Shown: positions 34,276-41,993 of the stretch, piece after piece
How the letters are laid out: every line of letters starts with the position of its first letter
How positions within the stretch are numbered: the first letter of the stretch is position 1
Origin: Anaerolinea sp.
GTDB lineage: Bacteria > Chloroflexota > Dehalococcoidia > Tepidiformales > Tepidiformaceae
Assembly (NCBI GenBank): GCA_013822275.1
Contig: PNKC01000009.1
Location: 1 to 64,000, forward strand
Direction: 5' to 3'
Length of the DNA: 64,000 nt
Made by a program: the position numbers and the translations under genes
Notes under the pieces: generated by a model
The model's database searches: none
Seen by the model: the letters and a program-made list of their open reading frames with translations, nothing else
What the model was told of the DNA's origin: nothing

Positions 34276-35349
34276 ATGACGAAGACTAGCACAGCGACGA
34301 GGCAGGGAAACGACGGAGGGATGACGGTGGGGGTGGATGTCTCGGACGGTTTCAGCAGCATTTGCATCCTGGACAGGGAAGGGGAGGTCCTCGAAGAGGG
34401 CCGCGTGCGGACGACGAGCGAGGGGATGGGACAGCGCTTCGGGGCGATGGCGCCGTGCCGGGTGGTGATCGAAGCGGGGACGCACTCTCCCTGGCTGAGC
34501 CGGCTGCTCTCCGGGCTCGGGCACGAGGTGGTGGTGGCGAACGCCCGGAAGGTCCGCCTGATTGGCGAGAGCACGCAGAAGACAGACCGCGCCGATGCCG
34601 AGACCCTGGCCCGCCTGGGGCGGCTCGACCCGAAGCTCTTGAGCCCGGTGGCCCACCGTCCCGTCGAGATGCAGGTGGACCTTGCCGTCATCCGCAGCCG
34701 CGCCGCCCTCGTCGCGGCGCGGTCGCTGCTGGTGAACCAGGTGCGAGGGACGGTGAAGGCGATGGGCGGACGCTTGCCAAGCTGTTCGACCCGTTCGTTT
34801 CACCACAAGGTCCTCGGGGCGATCCCGGAGCCGCTGCTGATTGCCGTCACCCCCGTCCTGGCGGTGATCGAGCAGCTCAGCAAGGAGATCGACGGAGTCG
34901 ATGCCCGGATCGGGGCGCTGATCAAGGAGTCCTATCCCGAGGCCCGCCTCCTGATGCAGGTCGATGGCGTGGGCCCGCTGATCTCCCTCACTTACGTGCT
35001 CACCCTCTTCGACCCGCACCGCTTCCAGAGGAGCCGCCAGGTGGGGCCGTTCCTGGGGATGACGCCGCGACAGCGGGCCTCGGGAGAGCGCTCGCCCCGG
35101 CTCGGGATCTCCAAGACCGGGAACGGCTATCTCCGTCAACTTTTGGTCAACGGGGCACACTACATCCTTGGCCCCTTCGGCAAGGACTGTGACCTGCGCC
35201 GTTTTGGCCTTGCCCACGCCGGCACCACCGGGAACACCAAGAAACGCGCAATCGTCGCCGTCGCGTGAAAGCTCGCTATCCTCCTCCACCACCTCTGGGC
35301 GACTGGCGAAACCTATCGCCCGTCGCGCCTGGCCGAGGTCGTCGCCTAA
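34276..35349 (+). pseudogene. IS110-family DEDD transposase with an in-frame TGA
   Basis: The reading frame runs 330 codons to TGA at 35266-35268, then continues in the same frame for 26 codons (KLAILLHHLWATGETYRPSR, LAEVVA) to TAA at 35347-35349. Those residues match the normal IS110 C-terminus, where the TGA position usually encodes arginine (AVARKLA), so CGA to TGA is the simplest cause. The RuvC-like domain retains D21, E66 (VVIEAGTHS), D104 and D107 (KTDRADAETLARL). The Tnp20 domain shows VDGVGPLISLTYVL and GISKTGNGYLRQLL. Activity of the shortened protein is uncertain. Confidence 0.85.
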
Positions 35350-35579
35350 CGCTAGATTTTCTTTGAAAGGGAGCCGTCCTATTCCTTGATGTCGTGTCCC
35401 GGGTGACTGCGTTTGGTGTCTTGAGACTTCTGAGTCCGCCACAAAGATTGCAGCGCCCACCTGTCGGAGGACCCCAGCGTGCACCGAGGCGATGCTTCAA
35501 CAGAGTGCGAATGGAAGCAGGACATCCGATCTGACCAACATCATCGCCGACCAGCCGCCACGGCGGCACATTGACTCAC
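35350..35579 (+). other. Non-coding right flank of the IS element (candidate guide-RNA region)
   Basis: This stretch has no plausible gene. In IS110-family elements a structured RNA (bridge RNA or seekRNA) that directs target choice is encoded in non-coding DNA; in the IS1111 group it lies between the transposase gene and the right repeat, as here. No secondary structure was computed. The rest of the 365-nt gap to yebC (35594-35714) holds a degenerate copy of a dispersed repeat and a 7-bp tandem array. Confidence 0.45.
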
Positions 35580-35612
35580 ACCGGCCTTCTCATGGAAGAC
35601 ACCAAGTTCTTC

Positions 35613-35633
35613 TCAACCACCGAGGCACCGAGG
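35613..35633 (-). repeat. Degenerate copy of the dispersed gene-end repeat
   Basis: tcaaccaccgaggcaccgagg resembles the tgaaccaccaaggcaccgag copy at 45696 and lies 20 nt outside the right inverted repeat of the insertion element. Confidence 0.6.
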
Positions 35634-35676
35634 CCGGTGGAGAGCTTGAGACCGCTTGAACAAGCTCTGTGGAGGC

Positions 35677-35711
35677 GGCAATCGGCAATCGGCAATCGTG
35701 AATCGCGAATC
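35677..35711. repeat. 7-bp tandem array, five copies (ggcaatc)
   Basis: ggcaatc occurs three times, followed by gtgaatc and gcgaatc. The array ends 3 nt beyond the stop codon of yebC (35715-35717 on the minus strand). Confidence 0.9.
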
Positions 35712-35714
35712 GCC

Positions 35715-36467
35715 TCAGCCTTCGTAGCTCTCCATCGCCTCATCCGTGAAGTTGGCGTTGGAGTAGACGCGCTGGACGTCTTCCAGGTCTTCCAGCGCCT
35801 CGATCAGCTTCATCGTCTGGTGGGCGGTCTTGGTGTCCAGGTCCACCGTCACTTTCGGCACCATGGCGAAGTCGGCGTTTTCGATTTCGACGCCGCTCGA
35901 TTCGAGCGCCTTGCGCACCGGCTCCAGGTTCGCTGGCTCGGTCTGGACTTCGAGCGAATCGCTATCGACCTGGACATCGTCGGCGCCGGCGTCGATCGCC
36001 GTGAGGGCGATCTCGTCGCTGTCCTTCCCGTTGACGGGGACCGTGATCAGTCCTTTCGCTTCGAACTGCCAGCCGACGGAGCCGGTCTCCCCGAGGTTAC
36101 CGCCGGAGCGGCTGAAGCGGTGGCGGACTTCGGCGACCGTGCGGTTCCGGTTGTCGGTAAGCGCCTGGACGATGATGGCCGTGCCGCCGGGCCCGTAGCC
36201 TTCGTACTGGATTTCGTCGAGTTGCTCGCCGTCCGCCCCGGCGCCGCTGCCCTTGGCAATGGCGCGCTCGATGTTGTCGTTGGGCATGTTCTGGGCCTTG
36301 GCGCGCTGGACGGCAAGGCGGAGCTTGAAGTTCATCGACTGGTCGCCGCCGCCCTGCTTGGCGGCGATGATGATCTCTCTTGACAGCTTGGTGAAGATCG
36401 CGCCTCGCCGGGAATCGGCGATGCCCTTCTGGCGCTTAATCGTGGACCACTTTGAATGTCCGGACAT
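35715..36467 (-). CDS. yebC: YebC/PmpR-family (TACO1-like) protein
   Basis: The 250-residue protein starts MSGHSKWSTIKRQKGIADSR at ATG 36467; the extension to 36563 lacks family similarity. Other hallmarks are GAIFTKLSREIIIAAKQGGG, NMPNDNIERAIAKGSG and the acidic C-terminus MKLIEALEDLEDVQRVYSNA. The family is annotated as transcriptional regulators, and recent work links it to translation of proline-rich stretches. That would be relevant to the proline-rich ribosomal tails in this window, though the connection is speculative. Confidence 0.95.
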   Translation of the reverse strand: MSGHSKWSTIKRQKGIADSRRGAIFTKLSREIIIAAKQGGGDQSMNFKLRLAVQRAKAQNMPNDNIERAIAKGSGAGADGEQLDEIQYEGYGPGGTAIIVQALTDNRNRTVAEVRHRFSRSGGNLGETGSVGWQFEAKGLITVPVNGKDSDEIALTAIDAGADDVQVDSDSLEVQTEPANLEPVRKALESSGVEIENADFAMVPKVTVDLDTKTAHQTMKLIEALEDLEDVQRVYSNANFTDEAMESYEG

Positions 36468-36615
36468 TCCGAACCTCGTCTCGTTGGAGAATGGTGTACC
36501 CAAGAGTGTATTCGCGAGGGCGACTAACGCGGTAGGGCGAGTGGCACGGAACACTGCCCCCACGCGCCCCCGCGGTAGGCCTATGATGGCGCCAATCTGA
36601 CAGGGAGACGCACGG

Positions 36616-37407
36616 ATGCTACGCCAGGAAAACTACGACACGATCCAGATTCAGAAGGAGGGCTCGGTCGCCGTCCTCACGCTCAACCGCCCGGAGCGGC
36701 TGAACGCCGTCAATGGTGCGATGCACTCCGAACTGATGAGCCTCTTCCTGGATGTCCAGGCTGACACCGATGTCCGCGCCGCGGTGCTCACCGGGGCGGG
36801 CCGCGCGTTCTGCGCGGGTGGCGATTTCGGCGGCGGCTCGAACATGCGCTCCAAGAGCGGCCTGCCGATGATGCAGGAGGCCCGCCGCATCGTGGACAAT
36901 CTGCTTGACTGCGAGAAGCCCATCGTCGCCGCCGTCAATGGCGCCGCCGCTGGCCTGGGCGCCACGGTTGCACTGATGTGCGACGTGGTCATCGCCGCAG
37001 AGAACGCCCGCATCGGCGACCCGCACGTGAAGATGGGCATCACCGCAGGCGACGGCGGCGCTGTCATCTGGCCGCTCCTGGTTGGCGTCAACCGGGCGAA
37101 GTACATGCTCATGACCGGTGACCTTGTTACCGCCAAAGAAGCGATGGAGATGGGCCTTGTGAACCGGGTGGTGCCCGAGGGGCAGGCTCTCACGGAGGCG
37201 CTTGCGCTCGCACAGCGGCTTGCGAACGGCGCACCCTACGCGGTGCAGTCCTCCAAGACGTCGGTCAACAAGTTTGTCAAGATGGTCTCGAATCTCGTCC
37301 TGCCCGTGTCCCTCGCACTCGAAGAGGTCTCCATGACCAAGCAGGACCACCGCGAGGCCGTGAAGGCGTTCCAGGAGAAGCGGGACCCCAAGTTCACCGG
37401 AGAGTGA
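36616..37407 (+). CDS. Enoyl-CoA hydratase/isomerase family protein (copy 1)
   Basis: The 263-residue crotonase-fold protein has VLTLNRPERLNAVNGAMHSE at the N-terminus and the oxyanion-hole motif AFCAGGDFGGG. The positions of the two catalytic glutamates of classical hydratase (GGCEL and PE) read GLGATVAL and DPHVKMG, and an Asp occurs in ITAGDGGAVIWPLL instead. Activity may therefore differ from textbook hydration. Related to the copy at 44892-45698. The operon position is solitary. Confidence 0.9.
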   Translation: MLRQENYDTIQIQKEGSVAVLTLNRPERLNAVNGAMHSELMSLFLDVQADTDVRAAVLTGAGRAFCAGGDFGGGSNMRSKSGLPMMQEARRIVDNLLDCEKPIVAAVNGAAAGLGATVALMCDVVIAAENARIGDPHVKMGITAGDGGAVIWPLLVGVNRAKYMLMTGDLVTAKEAMEMGLVNRVVPEGQALTEALALAQRLANGAPYAVQSSKTSVNKFVKMVSNLVLPVSLALEEVSMTKQDHREAVKAFQEKRDPKFTGE

Positions 37408-37409
37408 GA

Positions 37410-38060
37410 TCAGCGCGTTGCCGACGCGTGAATGGTGGGCGAATACCCCGCCCGGAGGGCGGCAACCGTCGTCGGCGGCGTCAGTACGGTCACGGCGGAA
37501 CTGGCGGGCGGCGAAACCGGGGCGCCGTAGCCTTCGAAGCTCCACGGCAGCAGCTTCGTCTCGAGTTTCAGGAAGGCCCGGGATGAATGGGCTGGTAGCG
37601 CGACCATCGCTCCGTCCGGCAAGTCGCTCAGCACCGCGAGGGTTGTCCGCTTGGCTTTCGTCCGTGTATCGACGCGCTCGTCGTGCAGGCGGCGGTCGAC
37701 CGTGTCGACGCGGAGCTTGTCACCCTCGGCGACGAGGCCGGGGATGCCGGCCAGCAGCGCCTCAAAGAAGCGCTTCGCATCCGCGCGGCGACATTCGAAG
37801 CAGGGGCGGTGCCCGGCCGCCAGGGCGGTCGCCTCGTCGAGGAAGAACAGTTCCGTGTAGAGGCCGGGCTGCATCAACGGCTCCCGGTGCCGGCCTTTGA
37901 ACTGGAGCACGCAGACGATCCACTGGCGGCTCGCCCAGCGCGCTCGCGTGAGCTGCTGGTTATTGTCATGAAAACAGCCCCCACGGTTGCCGTAGAACGT
38001 CCCTCGCGCGGGGGTTGCGACGATCTGGCCGAACGGGTCCACGCGGTTCTGAAGCGTCAT
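37410..38060 (-). CDS. Conserved protein of unknown function with HRPCFECRR motif
   Basis: The 216-residue protein has no recognised domain. Visible features are DPFGQIVATPARGTFYGNRG near the N-terminus, RQWIVCVLQFKGRHREPLMQ, PGLYTELFFLDEATALAAGH and RPCFECRRADAKRFFEALLA. The CxxC could bind a metal or be redox-active. A His/Arg-rich environment hints at nucleic acid or metal binding, but no function is claimed. It is the last gene of an operon with MarC and a toroid-fold protein, overlapping MarC by one base. Confidence 0.75.
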   Translation of the reverse strand: MTLQNRVDPFGQIVATPARGTFYGNRGGCFHDNNQQLTRARWASRQWIVCVLQFKGRHREPLMQPGLYTELFFLDEATALAAGHRPCFECRRADAKRFFEALLAGIPGLVAEGDKLRVDTVDRRLHDERVDTRTKAKRTTLAVLSDLPDGAMVALPAHSSRAFLKLETKLLPWSFEGYGAPVSPPASSAVTVLTPPTTVAALRAGYSPTIHASATR

Positions 38061-38623
38061 CAGATCGCCCTCACGCCATCAACGATGAGCCCCGCCGCCA
38101 CCGCGACTAGGAGTGCCCCGGTCACGCGCGTGACCGCGTCCAGCGCCGGCAGCAGTCGCTTGGATCCGGCCGTTATCAAACCCACGCCCAGCACCAGCGG
38201 AATCACCAGCGCCACGACGACCTTGCTGGCGCCATCGTCGGCGCCGTAGGTTATTGCCGCTGCCAGCCCGGCCGGGGTCACGAGCAGCGGGATGGCGACC
38301 GGGAAGACTGCCGCATCGAATCCGCTGTCGCTGCCAACCGGCTCGGGCGCGCCCCGCCAGATGGCAAATGCGCCGGCCGTGGCCATGACGACGCCCGCTG
38401 CGACCCGGAACGACTCGGGTTCGATGTCCAGGGCGTCTAGGAACGAGTCCGCGCCGGCGGCGGTTGCAGCGTACAAGGCGAGTGCGATTGCGCCCCCGGC
38501 AATGGCGAGTTGCCAGGCGGGCGGGGCTGCCGTGGTGCGGGCCCTGGTGGCCATGGCCAGTGCCGCCGATGCGGGGTTGAGTGCCGCGAAGAAGAAGATC
38601 AGGAGCTGCCAGTACGTGTTCAC
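38060..38623 (-). CDS. MarC-family integral membrane protein
   Basis: The 187-residue protein has about six hydrophobic segments. MarC-like motifs are FFFAALNPASAALAM at the start, FRVAAGVVMATAGAFAIWRG and VFPVAIPLLVTPAGLAAAIT. MarC was once linked to multiple antibiotic resistance, but the family's function remains uncertain. It overlaps the upstream toroid gene by 4 nt and the downstream unknown gene by one base. Confidence 0.8.
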   Translation of the reverse strand: MNTYWQLLIFFFAALNPASAALAMATRARTTAAPPAWQLAIAGGAIALALYAATAAGADSFLDALDIEPESFRVAAGVVMATAGAFAIWRGAPEPVGSDSGFDAAVFPVAIPLLVTPAGLAAAITYGADDGASKVVVALVIPLVLGVGLITAGSKRLLPALDAVTRVTGALLVAVAAGLIVDGVRAI

Positions 38624-39804
38624 TTCGGTTCCTTTGTGCGGCTTGCGATGATTTCCGTGCTTCGAAGCAGTGCCGAGAGGGCGTGCTGCTGGTCGTCCAT
38701 GCGCGTGATTCCCTCCGTGAACCAGCCGCCAAGGAGCGGCTCAGTGGTGCTGGCGGTCTTCACCTGGCGGTCCGCGAGCATTCCAGCGGTGCAGACCGCG
38801 CGCTCGCCAACCTTGTCGCGGATATCCGCGAGGCGCGGGTCATCGCCGGCCAGCCGCCAGAGCGAATCGAGCGCCTCGCCCCAGGTGCCCATGCCGGCGG
38901 CTCGCGCCTGGCGGCCGTGGATGGCGTCCGAGAACCAGTCCTGGCGGCGCTGCGATTCCACCCGCACGAGAAAGCCGAAACGATCAGCGAGGCTGCGCGT
39001 GTAGGCGACGTTCGCCTCGTTCAGGTGCGGGCCCTCGCCAGGCCAGGCAGCCATCTCCGCCAGGCCATAGGCCGCCCACTGGTCTGCCCACGGCGGGAAC
39101 TTCTGCTCCTCCACGCTGTCACGGCAGCATGACAGGTAGTCCGCCACTTTGCGTACCGGCACATCCCAGCCTTCGTCGGGGAAGATGCGGTGCATCATCG
39201 CCAGCGCCCAGAACGCTTCGCCGGTGGCGTATTTCGAACGCTGATCCGGTTGTGGCGCCCGTGTGGCCGGGAGCCAGCGGAGGAGGAAGCTGCCGTCGTC
39301 CTGCTGCATCACGAGGATGAAGCGGGCGACTTCGCGCATGAGCCCGTCATACTGCGGGTCGTCTGTGGCGAGGCGGCGTTGTGCCAGTGCAGCCAGCATG
39401 AGGGCGCTGCCTCCGAGTTCGATCCCACCGCTGCGCGGGTCCTGGAGCGCTGCCCAGCCGTCGTATCTCGCGAGGTTGTCCCGCATCCATGCCAGCCCCC
39501 GGTCGGCGGCGGGCAGCACGCTCTCGTCCACGCTGGCCAGTTGGTAGAGCGACATCGTCACGCCGGCGTGGCGGACGACGTTGTAGTCCGGAGACTCCGT
39601 TCCGGTGTCGCGGTTGTATTCGTAGAGGTAGCTGCCGTCTGGCTTCTGGGCCCGTTCGATCCAGGCGGCCGCTTCGCGGGCGGAGCTCAGCGCCCCCTCC
39701 GGGGTCACGGGCGGGCAGAACTGGGCGGGCACGAGGACGGCGCGCAATGTTACGGCGCCGATCGCCCAGATGCCCAGTACCCCGGCCAGTCCGCGCAGCA
39801 GCAT
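38620..39804 (-). CDS. Alpha/alpha-toroid (terpene cyclase/prenyltransferase-like fold) protein
   Basis: The 394-residue protein has an N-terminal hydrophobic helix (GLAGVLGIWAIGAVTLRAVL), suggesting membrane anchoring or export, then helical repeats containing QKPDGSYLYEYNRDTGTESP, MQQDDGSFLLRWLPATRA and GGSALMLAALAQRRL, reminiscent of squalene/hopene cyclase-like or glucuronyl-hydrolase toroids. The DxDD catalytic motif of hopene cyclases is not seen, so cyclase activity is not claimed. It is the first gene of the three-gene operon with MarC. Confidence 0.68.
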   Translation of the reverse strand: MLLRGLAGVLGIWAIGAVTLRAVLVPAQFCPPVTPEGALSSAREAAAWIERAQKPDGSYLYEYNRDTGTESPDYNVVRHAGVTMSLYQLASVDESVLPAADRGLAWMRDNLARYDGWAALQDPRSGGIELGGSALMLAALAQRRLATDDPQYDGLMREVARFILVMQQDDGSFLLRWLPATRAPQPDQRSKYATGEAFWALAMMHRIFPDEGWDVPVRKVADYLSCCRDSVEEQKFPPWADQWAAYGLAEMAAWPGEGPHLNEANVAYTRSLADRFGFLVRVESQRRQDWFSDAIHGRQARAAGMGTWGEALDSLWRLAGDDPRLADIRDKVGERAVCTAGMLADRQVKTASTTEPLLGGWFTEGITRMDDQQHALSALLRSTEIIASRTKEPK

Positions 39805-39807
39805 CGG

Positions 39808-40986
39808 CTAGATGATCCCGGCGGCGCTGTACTGGGCGATGTCCTCCGCGCTCAGGCCAAGGAGCCCGCGGTAGACCTCGTCGTTGTGTTCGCCGAGCAG
39901 CGGCGCCCGCCCGTACACCCGCCCGGGCGTCTCCGTCAGCCGGGGAGCGATGCCCGGCTGCAGAAGCGGCCCGAAGTCAGCGCTATCAACCGTGAGCACC
40001 TGTTCGCGGGCGGCGTAGTGGGGGTCCTTCACGATGTCGCTGGTTGCGTAGACCTTGCTCGCTGGGACGCCGAACTCGTTAAGGATGGCCATGCACTCCT
40101 TCAGCGTGTGCTTTCCCACCCACTCATCGAGGGTGTGGTGGATCGCCTCGTGGTTGGCGTGCAGGTTCTTGCGCGGGGTGAAAAGTTCGCTCTTTGGCAG
40201 GTCAGGCTGGCCGATCGCCTCGCAGAGCCGTTCGAACACCCGCTGGGTGGTCGCGTTGATGATCAGGAACTGGCCGTCCGACGTCTCGAACTGTTCCGCG
40301 GGCACCACGCCGGGGAAGTAGTTTGCGGTCCGTTCGCGGTTGAGCCCTGTCATACCGTAGCCGGCGGCATGCGAGCCGCTCATCCGCCAGACCGACTCGT
40401 AGAGCGCGACATCCACGTCCTGGCCACGGCCGGTGTGTTGCCGGGCCTGGAGCGCCGCCAGCGCCCCGAACGCACCGAAGACGCCGCTGCCGTAGTCCGC
40501 CACGAAGTAGCCGGGCCGCACCGGCGGCCGGTCCGGATAGCCCGTGACATACGTAATCCCGGCGAACCCGAGCGCGACCCGGTCGAAGCCGGCGCGGTCT
40601 TTGTATGGCCCGGTCTGGCCATAGCCGCTGATCCGGACGACGACGAGGCCGGGGTTGGTTTCGCGGAGGGAATGGGGCGCGAGGTCCCACTTCTCGAGCG
40701 TCCCCGGGCGGAAGTTCTCGATCATCACGTCGGAGACATCGCAAAGGCGGCGGAAGAGCCGCTTCCCTTCCGGGTGGGCGAGGTCCATGGTGACGGACTT
40801 CTGGCCACGGTTGTCCTGGGCGAAGGAGACGTTGCCCCGGTTTGGGTCGCCTATCCCCGGTTGTTCGACTTTTATCACTTCCGCGCCGAATTCCCCCAGG
40901 AGCGTGGCGCAGAACGGTGCGGCGAGGATCTGTCCCGCGCTGATGACGCGGATGCCGGTGAGAGCGGCTGGCAGTGGTTCAGTCAT
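39808..40986 (-). CDS. CaiB/BaiF (family III) CoA-transferase
   Basis: The 392-residue enzyme transfers CoA between carboxylic acids. ATG 40986 gives the standard N-terminus (LTGIRVISAGQILAAPFCAT, LLGEFGAEVIKVEQPG). The likely catalytic aspartate is in YFVADYGSGVFGAFGALAAL. Also present are NRGQKSVTMDLAHPEGKRLF and DVMIENFRPGTLEKW. It lies 4 nt upstream of the toroid/MarC operon on the same strand, and substrate acids are unknown. Confidence 0.93.
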   Translation of the reverse strand: MTEPLPAALTGIRVISAGQILAAPFCATLLGEFGAEVIKVEQPGIGDPNRGNVSFAQDNRGQKSVTMDLAHPEGKRLFRRLCDVSDVMIENFRPGTLEKWDLAPHSLRETNPGLVVVRISGYGQTGPYKDRAGFDRVALGFAGITYVTGYPDRPPVRPGYFVADYGSGVFGAFGALAALQARQHTGRGQDVDVALYESVWRMSGSHAAGYGMTGLNRERTANYFPGVVPAEQFETSDGQFLIINATTQRVFERLCEAIGQPDLPKSELFTPRKNLHANHEAIHHTLDEWVGKHTLKECMAILNEFGVPASKVYATSDIVKDPHYAAREQVLTVDSADFGPLLQPGIAPRLTETPGRVYGRAPLLGEHNDEVYRGLLGLSAEDIAQYSAAGII

Positions 40987-41045
40987 GGTGAGTGCGGATA
41001 ATACGGTGCAATGCGCCAGAACCACACCAGCCGAACGAGAAGAAC

Positions 41046-41402
41046 GTGGACGCATCGCTCGTGCTGAGAGACTGGCTGGGCCGTGAAGTGGATGTCGTTA
41101 TCGACCGGCCGCTCGGAAGTACGCATCCGCGCGAGCCTGACATTCGCTACACCGTGAACTACGGGTTCGTGCCAGGCACAGTGGCACCAGACGGGCACGA
41201 AGTGGATATCTACGTGCTGGGGTCGGACGAGCCGCTGGAGCGCTGCCGCGCGAGGGTGATAGCAATCATCCGGCGCCGCGACGACGTGGAGGACAAGTTG
41301 GTCGGAAGCGTGGGCGGACGCTGGGACCGTGAAGGTATCCTGAAAGAGACGGCGTTCCAGGAGCAGTACTTCGACTCGTGGGTGGAAATGGAAGTGGAGT
41401 GA
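41046..41402 (+). CDS. Inorganic-pyrophosphatase-like small protein
   Basis: The 118-residue protein resembles a short PPase-like family: VDVVIDRPLGSTHPREPDIR, YTVNYGFVPGTVAPDGHEVD, IYVLG. The metal-site motif of classical PPase (DGDPxD) reads DGHEVD here, so hydrolysis of pyrophosphate is plausible but unproven. GTG 41046 is preceded by GAGAAG; the upstream frame to 40992 adds residues without similarity. The stop overlaps the start of the next gene (GTGA). Confidence 0.8.
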   Translation: MDASLVLRDWLGREVDVVIDRPLGSTHPREPDIRYTVNYGFVPGTVAPDGHEVDIYVLGSDEPLERCRARVIAIIRRRDDVEDKLVGSVGGRWDREGILKETAFQEQYFDSWVEMEVE

Positions 41403-41731
41403 ACAAGCTGAAGGCGACGTTCTACGAGCAGGTCTATGCTTTCGTGCGGGCGGTGCCACGCGGTGCGGTCGTGACCTATGGTCAAGTGGCGTTGGAGCTG
41501 GGCGCGCCCGCTGCAGCCCGCGCCGTGGGCTACGCGCTCCACTTCCTGCCCGGCGACAACGATGTGCCGTGGTGGCGGGTAATCAACGTTCGCGGGGAAG
41601 TCAGCTTCAAGAACCGCGGCGAAGCGGCCGACCTGCAACGGAAGCTGCTCGAATCCGAGGGCGTGGTGTTCGACGCCAGCGGCAAGACCGACCTCCAGCA
41701 GTATCGTTGGTGGCCGGACAGCCAGGCGTGA
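41399..41731 (+). CDS. MGMT-family alkyltransferase-like (ATL) protein
   Basis: The 110-residue protein has FYEQVYAFVRAVPRGAVVTY, GQVALELGAPAAARAVGYAL and the active-site region NDVPWWRVINVRG. In methyltransferases that region is PCHRV with the acceptor cysteine. Here both Cys and the neighbouring His are Trp (W58, W59), so alkyl transfer is impossible. ATL proteins of this kind bind O6-alkylguanine and flag it for nucleotide excision repair. It is co-translated with the PPase-like gene. Confidence 0.88.
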   Translation: MNKLKATFYEQVYAFVRAVPRGAVVTYGQVALELGAPAAARAVGYALHFLPGDNDVPWWRVINVRGEVSFKNRGEAADLQRKLLESEGVVFDASGKTDLQQYRWWPDSQA

Positions 41732-41734
41732 CGG

Positions 41735-41950
41735 CTACGCTACACGGACCACGCCAGTCCACGCCTGGGTGGGCTCGGGGATAGGCTCGCCCACTTCGCG
41801 CAGGCCATCCAGGTGGAACTCGATGGCCTCGCGAATATTGGCTTCGACTTCCTCCCGCGTCTCGCCGGTGCTCACACAGCCCGGGAGGTCCGGTACATAG
41901 GCAGCGAAGTTGTTCTCCGCCTTCTCGAAGACGACCAGGTATTCTCGCAT
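41735..41950 (-). CDS. HicB-like antitoxin-family protein (orphan)
   Basis: The 71-residue protein (MREYLVVFEKAENNFAAYVP, DLPGCVSTGETREEVEANIR, EAIEFHLDGLREVGEPIPEP) has the partial RNase-H-like fold of HicB/UPF0150. There is no C-terminal ribbon-helix-helix and no adjacent HicA mRNA interferase. The start ATG is at 41950; the longer frame to 42151 is inside valS antisense context. It is convergent with the ATL gene and 40 nt downstream of valS. Confidence 0.82.
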   Translation of the reverse strand: MREYLVVFEKAENNFAAYVPDLPGCVSTGETREEVEANIREAIEFHLDGLREVGEPIPEPTQAWTGVVRVA

Positions 41951-41972
41951 AGCGTTTTCCTCCTGGACTGCA

Positions 41973-41993
41973 CAGCCGACAGCCGACAGCCTA
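41973..41993. repeat. 7-bp tandem array, three copies (cagccga)
   Basis: cagccga, cagccga, cagccta lie between the hicB-like start and the valS stop, overlapping the last valS codons by a few bases. Confidence 0.75.

Larger units (their letters stand above)
34196..35593 (+). mobile_element. IS110-family insertion element, probably IS1111 group
   Basis: Perfect 14-bp inverted repeats, atgagaaggccggt at 34196-34209 and its complement accggccttctcat at 35580-35593, bracket a DEDD transposase gene. Subterminal inverted repeats, a short left flank (66 nt to the ATG) and a long right non-coding flank (about 230 nt) are the layout of the IS1111 group; true element ends may lie a few bases outside. 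It separates ruvC (34125) from yebC (35715). Confidence 0.82.

Noticed and set aside
35266-35268. TGA as a selenocysteine codon in the transposase
   Set aside because: No selenoprotein of this family is known, the residue in homologs is arginine, and no obvious stem-loop insertion element was recognised; a nonsense mutation is simpler.
35677-35711. Short direct repeats considered as a CRISPR remnant
   Set aside because: Units are 7 bp without spacers and no cas gene is present, so this is a simple tandem array.
39190-41001. Plus-strand 603-codon frame
   Set aside because: It is antisense to the toroid and CoA-transferase genes, both of which have clear family motifs.
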